A stretch of 64,000 bases of DNA from Aphidius gifuensis (Eukaryota; Arthropoda; Insecta; Hymenoptera; Braconidae). Shown here in pieces: positions 37,775 through 51,695 of this stretch. The DNA lies in assembly GCF_014905175.1 (NCBI RefSeq), contig NC_057789.1:2046001-2110000 (forward strand). Direction: 5' to 3'. Made by a program: the position numbers and the translations under genes. Positions within the stretch are counted from its first letter, which is position 1. Each line of letters starts with the position of its first letter. Under the pieces are notes generated by a model. That model saw nothing but the letters and a program-made list of their open reading frames with translations, had not been told where the DNA came from and searched no databases.

Positions 37775-38280
37775 AACTTAATTTTTTATTTTAATATTAA
37801 TAAGTTTTGTAGTTAAGTATTCCCCGAAATAGAAGTCTAAAAAATAAAACAAGCATAGTAACACATTCAATCATAATGACTTAATGACTGTCATCAAATG
37901 TCAAAAAAATTATGTTAAATAAATAAATATAAAATTTATTAATTTATTTATTTTTAAAAATTTACTTTTATTATATATCTTGGATAATTAGTTGTAAATT
38001 ATTTTATTCAAAAATTAATTGAATTAAATTAATTAGTCATCGTATTGTAAGGACTAAATGTTGATATTATTTTTTATTCAATTTTTTTAATATTTACCAT
38101 TCAAATATTGTATTAAAATGTTTATTTAATTAATTTATTTATTCAATTTATTATTATAAATTATTAACAAGATAAATATTAAATTTCTTGAATAAATTTT
38201 TGAATTTAATTAATTTTTTACTATTGTCAGTGAATATTTTTGTTGTGCTGTATTTTTCATGAGCTTTTTTTTTTAATCAT

Positions 38281-41200
38281 TAATTACAATGATTTTTTTT
38301 ATTTGACATTTTAGATGTTACATAATTCCGTGAATGCTTATAATTACTGCAATATTTTTTTAGAGCTTTTTGGAAAAAAAAGCTTTTAGAGATACACTCT
38401 TCGAATGAATTTTTAAGTGGTTGTGGGTTTGTGTAATAAAACAGATTCCAAGAGGTATTTAGACACAATAAAACTGAGTAAAAGTGACCAACATGATAAA
38501 ACGCATGAAATAAAAAAAAGCTAGTCCATTTCCGCATCATTTGAAAACACAGATTGACCATAAAGCTTAATACATCCGTAGGGGAAATAATTTTGATCTT
38601 GTATTTACTTTTAACTCTAGTATTTTTCTATATAAATATTTTTTCTATTTTTCCCTGTGGACACATTGATTTACCAGATTTCTATAAATTTTATCGTCGC
38701 ATCAAATAATGTTTCTCTTGACAAATTGGCCACGTGCTCTCCCTCAACAATCCAAAAATTCATCGGAAGGAAATGTCATGCTTTTAGGATATAAAATAAA
38801 ACTATTATATATTTATTTTTATTTATATAATTTCGTTTTATGACTAGCCTTCAAATTCTCTAAGAATTATTGAAAATTCATAGCTAAAAAAATTTTTTAT
38901 TTTCAACTCTTCTTGGAATACAGCTATTATATATTTAAAAAAAAAACAGAATTGTACGTATCCGTGGAAAGTCTTAAAAAAGTGTTTTAGGAATTCTTTT
39001 TAAAAATCATTTGGTCGTTGGACCTCTTTTGGCAATAAAGATAAATACTTATCCCCAGTAAATTTACACAATTTTTTAGTAAAAACATCGTCAAACTGCC
39101 TTTCACCTTATTCAGCCTACGAAGCTGACATGAAAGAAAAAAAAAAAAAAAGTATATAAACATATTAAAAATAATAAAAAAAAACAGACCAATCTGCGAA
39201 AATTGGCAAAAGCAACGAACCAATTTTCGAGGTTGCCTGTTCAGGTATGTACGCACTGGACAATTTCGCGAGGTTACATCTGAATGAGGGTTAATCGCTG
39301 TTAAAACGATTCTCGTTAACACGCTTAAAAAAATTTTTTTTCAACTCAAAAATATACTTGATGCGTACGTGAAGTAATTTTTTATTATAATTAAAAATTG
39401 ATTCATCAAGGTACAATAAATTGAACGCTGTACAATTTTTTAAATAATTATATTTCAAAAAAAAAAAAAATATAATAATCTTCAACAATTGTAATAGATA
39501 AATTATTAAATAAATAATAAATAAAAAATTATTTTTTTTCATATTCAAATATCTAATTGTTTGAATAAACATTTTTATTTTTTAGTCGAATGAAAATGTA
39601 ATTTAATCCAAGACCACACCAGACGGTATTATTTTTTATTTCTCGTCTCGTCTCGAGATGACGATTAACATTCCCAAAGCAATTGCACCCACATCAAGAA
39701 GAAACCATTCAGGTAATTTCATTTGTGTAACAAAATCAACATCGCAACAAAAAATTTCAAGAATAAAACAATCCAACAAGGTGGCAGCACTGAACAATCC
39801 TCTGAAAATTTTTATTCATCATCACCAATTTTATATAGCTTAAAACAATTTAAAAAATGATTTAAAAATTTTTTATAATATTATTATTTATTTTGTTATA
39901 AATTCTAAATTAATATTTGTTTAATAAAAAAAAAAAAAAATGAATATACATTGATGGTAGGATGATAATAATGTACGTCAATTTTATTTAATGTTTAACA
40001 AATACACCATCAGAAGAAAAATATTATAATATTAAAAAATATATATATAAATTGAATATAAAAAAAAAAAAATAATAATAAAATAATGTAGGCATTATAG
40101 TGGTTGAATTTTTGATTCAAGTGCATTTGTCTTCTTGAGTGTCGCGCGCGCGGTCTCATCACAAGAATTACAGGCTTCGTAGTTGGTGTTTCGCGGTGCC
40201 GTATAGTCGCGTGGATAGGCGGAGAGTATGACCGGCTATATTCCAACGTGACTTACGTGATTTTTTTATTATTTTTTATCTCTTTTTATCATAATATTGC
40301 TGGCCTTTTTTTATACACTATCATATGGCATTTCAAAGGATAAATAAAATAATAAAATTTAAAAAAACAAAGTCAATTTACATCAATTGAAAAAGATTAA
40401 ATTAAGACCACACACAGTATATAAATTTACTGACATAATAAAATAATAAATAATAAAAAAAAATGACTATTGTTTTATGATGTTATAATATAAAAAAATA
40501 ATAGAATTTTTCATTTGTTTTATTTAACAAATAAAATATAAAAATAAGAAATTTGATCTGAAATTTCAAATGGCACGTCTCGATGAAATGAGGATCGACC
40601 AATGGTAAATAAATCGCCTCACCCGTGTCACGTCTCCAATCCAGAGACCATACGACCGAATGTATCGTGAAATTTTTATGATGGACCAGCACGAACTATA
40701 ATATTCTTTTGATCTTTGCCGCATGTATTGCATATTATTTGGTCACATAAAAATAATATTAAAAATACATTTTCATCATGATCCATGGATCAAATGTAAT
40801 ACAAAGTATTATCAATATATATTGACATTCAACAATAAGTTACACTTGAAATGAAATAATATATAAATTTATTTATCATTCAATCAGGACATGAATAAAT
40901 CATAAAAAAAATATAAATAAATTTATCTAAAAAATAAATTTATTTATCAATTTAAAATACACTTGCATAAATTATTTAAAGCAATTAAACAATAATTTTC
41001 ATAATTTTTTATTTTCAATAATAAGTTTTAAAAAAATTTTTAAATTAAATTTTAAAAAAACAATTTGTTGTTTATTTATTTATAAAGCTCAATATAATAT
41101 AATAAATAAAACATAAATTATTATTTTTTATACATAGCAGTTATTGTCCTATATAAATTTTTTTTTATGGATTAAAAATCAAGTAGCAATATCAAATATA

Positions 41201-44200
41201 AAAAAGTAATAAATTTTATTATTCATATTATAATATTTACATATTAGTTAATAATTGAATAATAATAAAATTAAATAATAATAAAATATATTAATAAAAA
41301 TTGAAGGTACATTAATATATATTTGCAAATGTGCATATACAAAACCATATAGAGTTGTGATAATTTAACATCAATTGTTCATATGAGAATATTCATTTCC
41401 TATTTGTAAAAAGGAAACTAACTCTAACGATGTTGAAATTGATACGCAAAATGAGACTGGAAATATGATAGCTGTATGAATAAATTTACTACCTGATTTA
41501 ATATTTATTTACGTGTGTTTGTATACACTAGCACTAGCATATTTTATATGTGTACATATGCAGAGTTAAATTCCGGATGGTAATTGAAATTTACTCAGGG
41601 ACCAATCATGCAATGTAATTGCTACGGAGCATCACATATATATCCAGTTTCAACATGATTGATCGCATATTCCAACTGCACATGCAAACATCATTTTCAA
41701 CTTGTGATTTCAACATATGTTCATTTTTTTTATCAATGATAAATTTATAAATCTCATTAGTAATCAAATTTTTAATTTTTTTTTTATCTCTTTTTTTTAA
41801 CAACATTGTTGCTAGCATTTATTATTTTTTAAAAAATTTTTAAATAGAATCAATTTTCAAAACATCGCGTGTATTTTATTGCATTTAATTTTTTAATTTT
41901 TTTTTTTTTTTTTTTCTCAATAGATGGTTGCACTTCCTTCTGTTTGTATCAACATTATTTTCTTTTTTTTTCTTTTATTTTTAAATTTGTTTTTTATTTT
42001 CTTGAAAATTATTATTAAACACTTTTTTTTGTTGTTTTTAATTTGTTTAATGCAGTAGCTATTGAGGAGAAATCATCACGAATGTTTGATGATCAGTTGT
42101 TGTAATGATTCTATCGTAAATGAAAAGATTTAATTTGAAATTTAAAAAAAATTATACAAAAATATATGGTAAATATAAATAATAAAATATTGTTTTTGTA
42201 ACTTCCTTTTTTATTTAGCCAATTGTTTTTTTTTTTTTAAATAATTTTTTCAGTTCTCACGAGTTTATATTTTTTATATCAAAGAAGAATGGATTTTTTT
42301 TTTATTCCTTCTGTTGATATATTTAATATAAAATTATGAAATATAAAATGACACTTATTTGTCAAAAAATAATAGAAAAATAACAAGTATTATTTTTTAT
42401 TTTTTTATTTTTCTTTGTCACGCTGAATAAATTTGAATAAAAAAATTGCAACCAGCTTGTACATTAGATTCGCCTAAAAAAAAAAAAACCACACAAATAT
42501 AAAATTAAAATAAATAATTGCGACAATAAAATTTGCATAGCTTTATAAATTCTCAGAATTTAATTATATCAATAATTTGAAAATTTTTATAAACCTTCAA
42601 ATCATCAATTAAAAATAGTTAATAAAATTTTATTGACATTACAATTAGTGCGCACATATAAATACCAAAATAAATACACTAAAAAAATAATATTAAAATA
42701 AAAAAATCCATCACAAGTATATGTGGATAAACTTCAAAGCATTATTGCAAATAATTTTATCTTCCTGGAAAAACCCAGAAGGTAAAAGAAAAAAAGAAAA
42801 AAAAAAAAAGCTGACGCATAAAATCAATTCTCACGATAACCGCGTGCAAGAAGTCAATAAAATATAATTTTTTTTATTTTTTGGCGAATCACATAGGCGA
42901 CCTGTTGGCGCAGGAATTTATTATTATTATATATTTTTTTCTCTCACCGTAATATATAATCATGTATGCAAATGAAGTCACCATGGTGATGGAGTTAAGA
43001 GTGCAATCGTCTTGGCAATCGTGACTTATTAAATTAGCTATTTTTCATTTGATCATGAGATTCTTTATATCAATTTACAACTGTGTGTGTAAATTTATTT
43101 ATTCATTTGACCTTAACAAATTTATCATTTAAATTTTTATATTTTCATAAAAATAATAACTTCAATACAACATTACAATAAATACAAAAAAAATAAGAAC
43201 CGTTAATTTCACTCAATACGATGAGCATTATATTTGCGTGTTGGTACATATGTCGAATGCCATTTTTCGTTTTTTTTTTTTTACATTTTAATTTCTGTTA
43301 TTATCTTTAACGACACACATGTACATTAATTTTATTATTTTTTTATTTCATTTTTACCTCATTCATAATGCTTTTATAAAATTGTGGTAATTTTAAGGAA
43401 AAATTTTTTTTACATCTCCCCTTCAGCTATTCATCCAGATCAAAAGTGAAAAGAAAAGTAAAAAATAAAAAATTTTTATAAACACGACAAATAATACGAA
43501 CGTTATTTTTTAAATTAGCCTGTATGTAATTCAAGAATATTCTATTCAAACTTTGACTGTGCCACGATGAAAAGAAAATATGACCTATTTGTTTGGTTTT
43601 TTTTTTTTGAAAATGAATAAAGCTATAAAAAAACCGTAAAAATGATTTCTAAATACAGTTTTATATTTTTTAGATTGACATCTAGATAAACGTAAATTTT
43701 ATTAAATAAAAATTTACAACTATTTCTATGAAATACAATTTTTTAATATATTTTTTATGGATCCAGTAAAAAATTTTTAATTAAATACTATCAGTTAAAT
43801 TAGAAATGACATATTGAATTTAAAAATTAAAAATAATCTCAACTGTTTTTGTTCATCACCGTTATATTTGTGTGAATGTAATATGTATAAAGTATATAAG
43901 GGTTTATGGGATCTATTGTATGACACCCATGCCTCAATGACGTGGGAATTATTGGGGGAGCATTTGTCACGAGTTCAATACTACCCCAACATGTTTTCAT
44001 ATATATATTTTACGTTGTAAAAAATATCCATGGCTAATCAGTCGATCTCTTTTCACGGGCTCGTTGACAAATTCACCAAGATGATGACAGATATACCTAC
44101 TTAACATCAACAGGGAAAATCATGTTTATTATCGTGTGTTTATAGACAAGTAGATGATCGAGTTATGATTGCTTTTCAAATAATTCTAGAGCATCAATTA

Positions 44201-44252
44201 CCTTTGACATGAGTCACATGACTATTCAAACATTTCAAAAATTATATTTAAT
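38281..44252. other. non-coding stretch
   Basis: No recognisable gene. Most of it is A+T-rich; 40900-41330 is extreme. A G+C-richer island at about 40117-40260 carries TCAAGTG (40117-40123, NK2-class core) and a GCGCGCGCG run near 40143, and a weaker one lies near 39200-39310. Minus-strand frames at 38280-38561 and 38987-39322 have no family features. Confidence 0.4.
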
Positions 44253-44272
44253 AAAACATCAAACAAATATAC
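44253..44272 (+). repeat. target-site duplication, left (copy 5)
   Basis: AAAACATCAAACAAATATAC, repeated exactly at 44652-44671 on the other side of repeat copy 5. A perfect 20-bp duplication is typical of LINE-driven retroposition. Confidence 0.85.
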
Positions 44273-44651
44273 GGTCAATAGTAAATATCAAGCTGGCTTG
44301 TGGTTAAGTGAGTCGAGGCGCCGTTTTACGGTGCATATATTCTTGGGTTCGAATCCTTTCGGAATATAAAGAGGACAATAGACACAGCAGACGGTACTAT
44401 TGATACATTTCTCAAGATATTTGAATATTGTTAACCCTCAATCAGGTATCCGATAGCAATATTTTGAGAAAATCTGGCCGTTTATAGACTGTACAAAAAC
44501 TATAAATAATATTAGTGGATCAGGTCTGTGGAACAAATATCTCCTTGCAAAGAACAAGTAAAGATAGCCTTTTTCCTGGTTCTATGCTCGGAAATATTTG
44601 TCCCAAACGCCAAAATATCCTTTTGCAATTCCAAATTTAATAATTTTTAAA
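44273..44651 (+). mobile_element. SINE-like repeat, copy 5: full-length unit with target-site duplication
   Basis: A 379-bp element bounded by a 20-bp direct repeat, which fixes both ends. The 5' end is GGTCAATAG and the 3' end an A+T-rich tail (AAATTTAATAATTTTTAA). A box-like TGGTTAAGTGAG is at 44301-44312. The anticodon-arm-like hairpin has GCGCC/GGTGC around a 7-nt loop. The perfect B box GGTTCGAATCC is at 44346-44356. The middle is 173 nt and the conserved hairpin is at 44530-44604. A tRNA-derived SINE is the simplest class. The acceptor stem is absent, so it is not a working tRNA gene. Confidence 0.85.
44530..44604 (+). ncRNA. conserved pre-miRNA-like hairpin, copy 5
   Basis: 75 nt: 35-nt arms without bulges around a 5-nt loop. 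The top stem AAAGA/TTTTT pairs with one G-U. GAACAAGT replaces GAACGAGT in the 5' arm at a position that is already mismatched. Confidence 0.5.
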
Positions 44652-44671
44652 AAAACATCAAACAAATATAC
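44652..44671 (+). repeat. target-site duplication, right (copy 5)
   Basis: Exact copy of the 20 bp at 44253-44272, directly after the A+T-rich tail. Confidence 0.85.
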
Positions 44672-47600
44672 CATATTAATAGCCAAAAAAAATGCACAAT
44701 ATAATTAATAATAAAATAGAAAATTTTTAGAAAAAAAAAAGCACAAAATTGTTCTAAAAAAAATAAATAAAAATGTAGGATTCATTACGCTTGATTAGAT
44801 ACTTTATTCAAAAATCGCCTTATCCAAAAAAATTGAGCATTCAAAATATAAAAAGCCTTGAGGACATAGAAGGAAGAATAAAAAAAAAAAAAAAATCTTA
44901 CAATCTCATGGCACTCGTTACATGTCTAGTTTCTCCCGTCACTTTGATATGTAAATAAAACGCACAACAGGATACCAAAACGTGCGTTCAACGACACCAA
45001 AAAATAAAATATAAAAAGTAAAAAAAAAAAAATTTTTATTTCAGTTTGTATACCTATATGGATTAAATAAAGCAGGGAATACCGCCTGCGATGTGCATTT
45101 GCACGAATGAACATGCCACAATGGGTGTGATCTGACTGAAGGCACCGTCAGGATGGGTATAAATCAGCCAAGGGAGAAGAACATTTACAATCTCTCTCTA
45201 TATATATATGGAGAAAAAAAATTGGTATATATAAAAAAATCTACCCTTCGTTCCCTTTTACTGAACATCCAATATCACCGTTATCTACTGTCATCGTCAA
45301 TATTTACTTAAACTACTGTATACTCTGTCACGCGTTTGTTAAACATTTTTCATTGAAAATTTTCATACTGATTATTGGCTATTTTAAATCCTTTACTTGA
45401 ATTTTAAATATACTGTTTAATGTATATCTTTTCAAATTTATAGTACTGTATATATATTTTCAACCCTTATTTTTCAAATGTCTATATAACGTTGTAATTT
45501 GATGCGATGATTTATTTATACGTCTATGTCCTATGAACGTCATGAAATGCACGCAAGAACAATCATTCAACTATTATATTGTCGATAATTTTAAATTTTA
45601 AATGGACTTTTATATGTCAAGACTATAGTCTTTTTTAATATGTCACTAGAATGTAAAGTTGATTTTTTTTTTTTTAAATAGAAAAAAAAAATTTAAGATT
45701 ACGTCGATAAACGAATTTATTGTCGTACATATAGTTAAAGTTTATATCGAGGTATTGAAGATCAAGAAGCGAATTTAAATTAATCAATAATAAAAAAGTT
45801 TATTAAACATAAATAAATAATAAATTAAATAAATTAAATGAGCAATAACTTGCAATACAATTATTAATTAATTATTCAATATTTAAATATTTATAAATTT
45901 CAATTTGTTAATTAAAATTCACAAGCAAATATTTATAAAAACTAAGAGCTCAAAAAAAATGCAAGTACTAATTAATTCATCGGAATATTTTTTAAGCAAG
46001 TGAAATGTTTGTAATTTTTTTTTAAGTGATTTAGAATTTATTGATAATTAAAATAGCAATGTTAATTAATTTATAAAATTAAATTTTATAATTATAATAA
46101 ACAGTTAATAATAATAATTAATAAATTTCTATATAAAAAGTTTATTTTTATTTTCTTCGATTGCAAAAAAACAAAATTGCAAAAATAAAAAAGCCAAAGT
46201 CCATGGACATATGTCAGTTTGACTACTTGAATTCGTTCAACTTGATTATTTTTTATTTTGTTATTCAAGCAATATTAAAATATGATGTAAATTAAATTTT
46301 GCAAGTTGCAATCCATTGCTCATATATACAAAAATATTAATGACATCGTTGAATAATCTTTGATTAATCGGTAATTTAAAATTACCGTACCTCAGTCACA
46401 CCCTGAAAAATAAAATAACTTGGAATTATAGCGGTTGTCGATAGTAGGCACGGTTGCATGCCAAACAGCAATGAGATTTACCTCTCATTTATTTTTTATT
46501 TTATAATATATATAAAGCTATATTTTTTTTCTTCTTTATTTTCTAATTTATATTTTATTTCTTGCAAAAGCTCTGAAGTTATGTGAAGTACATATATACA
46601 TCGCGAGAGAAACTTGTGTTAAAAGCAGCATCGAGACCAACCCCATTTGCATGCTTATACTAAATACTAATACATATATAGTTATATAATGTGTATTGCA
46701 AATTTAATGGAGGTCGTTTAATGTTAACTACGCCATTTTCTGAATATGGATATGAACCAGAATTTTAAATTTTTAAACTCAACCACAAAGACTCATGAAT
46801 TTTCATAAAATTAAGGTAGCTCTTATATATATTTTTTTTATTTTTTTATTTATCATTATTTAAATTTTTAATTTTTCGATTCAATGATAATATTATTTCT
46901 TGGAAAAATTAATTACCAACACTACGCAGTCTATAATTTTATCAAGAAAAAATTTAAATTTTTAAAAACTTACAATTTTTTATTTAAAATAAAAAAAAAC
47001 ATAAAATAACATGTATTAAAAATTATTTGACAATTTTATAATAAAATTTATAATAAAATTCATCATAAAATGTTATATAATATACTAAAATTTTAATGTC
47101 AATTTAAAAAAATTTATTTAAACAAAAAAAATGAAAATAAAATTCAAAATAGTTATATATATTTGTGTGGCATTTATGTCTTGACATGTTTATGCATTTA
47201 AAATTGATAAATAACGTCATATTCAAAATATGTAAGTATTTTAAACTACAGGTTATTAAGTACATCCCACCAGGTATGTCTCACCTGAGTCATAAGTTGC
47301 GCAGGTGAGTAGGCGTAACATCGTCTCGGCCAATAAAATTCAGAGGCGTAACTAAACCTGGACAAATGATTTTTTTTTTTTTTTTACCCCACAAAATTCA
47401 CCTGGAACTGGTAAATGTAACATCCTTTAAATACAAAATAACACACATGATGGTAAAACGATACAAATCAAAAAACAATAACAAGAAAATAATATTTAAT
47501 TATTATTATTTATTTAGCTGTTAATTTTTTTAATAAAATATATTAAATTATTTATATTTTCCTGTTGATTTATCAGGTAAATTATTATTCAATTTAATTA

Positions 47601-50600
47601 TACATTTATTCATTTTATTTAATTATTAAAAAACTTTAACAATAAAAACACAAAAATTAATAAAAAAAATTAATTTTTTTTATTTTTAAAATATAATTCA
47701 GCTGATAAATAAAATTCGGTTTTAATTTTTTATCAGATATTTCATCAGTCGATGTGTTTCAAACATGAAAATAATAGTTTGCAAATTCAACATAATGGGG
47801 TCCACCCATCACACGTGCTACAGTTAAAGATGAAACCCGAGTGGAGTTTCTATTTTATTATTTTATATACAAATTCATATTTTTTTCTTTTTATCATTGT
47901 ACCACCCGCGATGATAATTTGATAGAATTTTTTACCACGACCCCCGTTATTTTGTCCCCGGGTTTCTCTGTCATCATGACCCCCTCTTATATTTTTATTT
48001 TATTTTTTTGCCACTGTACCGAGACATCAAAAAATGGTTACGCCCCTGAGATTTCAGTCGCGAAGCGGCACCCTTTAGCCTCTCGCGATACACCAACTTT
48101 CCGGTATAATCATTTTTTTTTTTTTTATTTATCATCATTGTTATAACTCTATACAATAATTTTTTTTTCATCTTATCCATATTCTTTTGCTGTAGAGAGC
48201 TTCAAAATGGGTCTCATTGAGAAGCAGGATAAGCGAGTGAGAGACGTTGCGCGGTTTTTGTATATATTTGAACGACATAAGGGAAAAAAATATATATAAA
48301 AAAATAAAGGGGGATAAAAAAAAAATATATAATCGCGAACCCGTTTTCATCATGTTAACGCCCACCGGAAACAGCTGGGGAGCAACCCCTGAATGGTCCG
48401 GTTCGCGAGACCCCGATGGATCCGATTACTTAGGTGATATTAAAGAATTGAAGAACGTTGGGTGACCGTTTTACGTGGGCCATTCACAAATATTTGTGAA
48501 CCCCTTCGATATACCTATATATATTTTTTATAACGTTCAAGCTCTAGAGTGAATGAGTGAATGAATATAATAATAATATACTAGGCTGGCAAAAGTGTAT
48601 AAATAAATGTCATGTTGCTAACAATTGGTTTAGTTTATAATGATGATCAACTTTTAAACTCGACATTGATTGATGTGACAAGCTCGTAAATTTAACTCAA
48701 AAAATTATCGAAAGGCTTACAAACAGTTACTAATTGAACGGAAGTCAACGAGAAAATGAAAATATAAAAAAAAAAATTTAACGAAGAGGAAAATTCATAG
48801 CATCTGGATGATAACGGTTTTGTTCATCTTTATAACTAACAGATGACGGCTTGAATTTTTTTTTTTTATATGTTTTTTTCAATTTGAATTAAATTATGTG
48901 TTCGAAGATCAATATTCATCTGACATCTGTTGAGAAATTTTTAAAAGACAGACGAAAATGGGATAGTAAAATGTTTTAGTCATTTTTGGAGTTGCGGGAA
49001 TTTGCAGAATTGAAAAATATTTAATTTTTTCTTTCTAATCTTGATGATAAATTTTTTTTTTAATGCAAAATAATATATAGTTCAACTGGTTAAATATAAT
49101 TACGTGGAAAAAATAATATGACAGGTGGTTTTCATCTCTAAATACAATATCCACGCCCAAATATTTTCCAAAAATCAAGGAAAAACGATGTTTATCACGA
49201 TGAATTCGAAAAAAAAAAAGAAACAGAGCGATGAAAAAAGAAAAAAAAAAAAAGCATCTCAGGTTGCGGTGTTTTAAATTTATTTTTATATATTTCTCTT
49301 TTTTTTTCTTTCACCGACAAAAGGAGAAAAAAAAAAATTGGTCGTAATAACTAGCGGTAGTGGGTGGAGCGCCCCTTTCTTCATCATCAAATGCTGAGAG
49401 AATATTTCTTTGTTAGACCGCCGTGTACATCTTGCGCGACACGATGAGATAAAAAAATAAATAAATGAATAAAAAATTTATATATATAATAACATCATCA
49501 TAAAGTATTTAACTGATTTATCCAAAAAAAAAAAAGAAAAAAAAAATCGAAAAAAATAATTTAATATACATAATAATAAAAATATATAAAAAATATATAA
49601 TTCAACGACTTTTTCATAAGCCCCCCATGGCACTATTGTGAGCTTATTTCCACAAACAATTTTATATACCTGCCCATAACATCAAATATATATTTTCATC
49701 ATCAAAAGGTGTACCTTGCATTTTGTAAACCGTTATACATACGCGCATATCTACAAAAATTTACCAGTTGCATTTTTTTATTTATCATTATTATTATTAT
49801 ATTTACGTGGGGTGTATTCAGGGGGGAGAGGGAGATTTTTTGACAGGCCTGAAGCAGCAGCAGCAGCATGTAACGCCCACGACCCACGTTGAGATAATTT
49901 TGGCACACACAGTACCATGGTGCTCAAGTGCCGCGAGGGCGCAATCTTATTTGAGAGTGGATAACGCGTGTATATGCTAGCATCATATAAAATAGGGGTA
50001 AAGGGGGTCAAATGGTGAAAAAGGGAGAACTCCAGGGAGTTTCTTTAGCACGCGTATAGGCGTTTACCAAGGGTTATTCTTAGGCAATACGCCCCTGACG
50101 ACCCCTAGGTGGTCCAGGGCGGCATTGGGTGGTGCATTGCTTGTCATACTTTTCAATAATACACCTTTACTTATATACTCTTTTGCTTTATTTAATTTTT
50201 TTTATATATTTAAAAACACCCTGAATTAACCTATACATCATCATGAAATAATTTTATAATAATTTGTTCATAATTTTTATGTTAATTTAATATTAAAAAT
50301 AAATATTTTTATACATTTTTTTTTAATTATTAATATTTATTATAATTAGAAAAGTTAGTTTTTATTTTATTTATTTTTTTTTGTTTTATATTTTTTGAAT
50401 AATTATAAAATACGATGCAAAATATTATAGAGGTGTATAATAAAATAACCGGTAGCCGATTGCCGAGGTTATAAACACACTACCTATATCATGCGACTCA
50501 TTAGGACCGTAAATTAGTCCTCTCAAAGACGCAAACACATGTTGAAGAATAAAAAATATATAAATAATCAATGCAAAAATAAATAAACAAAAAAATAAAT

Positions 50601-51451
50601 TAAAAAAATTTAGTAATATTTATGAGGATCATCAAACTGTATATGATTTTTTTTTAGGATCATCATATTTATGAAACAAAAAAAAATAAAAATAAAAATC
50701 AAATAGACATTGCAAAAAAGTTATAAACATTTGCTGATTTTTTTTTTGTGCATTTTATATACAAAAAAAAATGATGAAAAAATATATTTATACATTTTTT
50801 GTATGTAAATTTTCGTTGATGTATTTTAAATAAATTTATTCAAAAATTGGATAGATATAATTATCATTAATAAATATTTTATATACATATACATAAAGAG
50901 AATATATAACATGAGAAAATATGTATTATAAACATGTATAAATTTTGTGACAATATTTTAGTCATCACAGTGTAAGTACTATGATTTTCATGGACTTGTA
51001 CATGAGTTGTAGGCCTATAAGCCAGTATACAAAATTTCCGGAAATGATTGATGAGGGAACTCAAACTGCATACACACTGTGTGTCTATATATATTCATAG
51101 AATAATTTTATGGAGGTAATGATACGGTCCGTATATAGTGGTTTTGCTACTATTCGCGTTTTCATATCACGTGAAATGATTCACTCACAAATCATATATT
51201 ATATATATCATATACATGGAGACATTATATGCACTCGATATTATTCACTCGACAGTTAAATGGCTCTTTTGTACCACCCACACATGCAATCGTGTGTATA
51301 GACTTTCAAACTGTCATTTCTCCAAAAATTTTTTTATGTAAAATGTAAATTCTGTTGTATGATTGGATTGTGATATGTACAAACACAAGAAAAATATATT
51401 ATTGCAGATGAAAAATCATTAGAGCCATTTTTAGAATTTTCCTGAAAAAGT
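44672..51451. other. non-coding stretch with several G+C-richer islands
   Basis: No recognisable gene. Islands lie near 45050-45190, 47270-47350, 48030-48110, 48340-48480, 49330-49450 and 49800-50145. CCACGCCCA is at 49151-49159, ACGCCCACC at 48358-48366 and ACGCCCAC at 49873-49880. A 37-residue frame (ATG 48352, TGA 48463-48465) in the 48340-48480 island is free of homopolymers, but no family is recognised. Confidence 0.4.
49800..50145. promoter_or_regulatory. G+C-rich island with a CTCF-like site
   Basis: CCCCTAGGTGG at 50102-50112 matches most of the CTCF core and is followed by GTCCAGGGCG (50112-50121), the 10-mer also found beside the CTCF-like site at 30504-30514. ACGCCCAC at 49873-49880 is an Sp/KLF-type site. 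Short frames on both strands look like composition effects. Confidence 0.3.
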
Positions 51452-51695
51452 TCGAAATATCTAAAATTTTTCACAGTCAAATTATTTAGAATTGAATTAT
51501 ATCCTAGTAACTAAGTTTTTAAAATATTTAAATTTAAATTTCAAAAACATATTTAAAATAAAAGCTAATATAATTTCAAAAACAATCGACTCATAGTGAA
51601 GAAATAAACGAAATCCATTATTTAATATACAGTAAATTTTTTTTTAAAGTTTTATTATTTACAAAATTAAAAATATATATATATAAATAATAATC
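51452..51695 (+). repeat. left flank shared by repeat copies 6 and 8
   Basis: Starts TCGAAATATCTAAAATTTTT and aligns, with differences and small gaps, to 59748-60006 up to the GGTCAG start of the SINE unit. This shows that copies 6 and 8 share more than the mobile unit and probably arose by duplication of a longer segment. Confidence 0.65.

Larger units (their letters stand above)
37214..38280 (+). repeat. tandem duplication, unit 4
   Basis: Second unit of the 773-bp-period pair. It extends further right than unit 3, through the same A+T-rich tail found after copies 1, 2 and 8 (words AGTCATCGTATTGTAA, ATTAACAAGATAA, TTGTTGTGCTGTATTTTTCA). The right edge is approximate. Confidence 0.7.

Noticed and set aside
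44294..44360. A true tRNA gene (perfect B box, anticodon-like loop)
   Set aside because: No acceptor stem, a weak T stem and a repeated context; it is the head of a SINE-like element.
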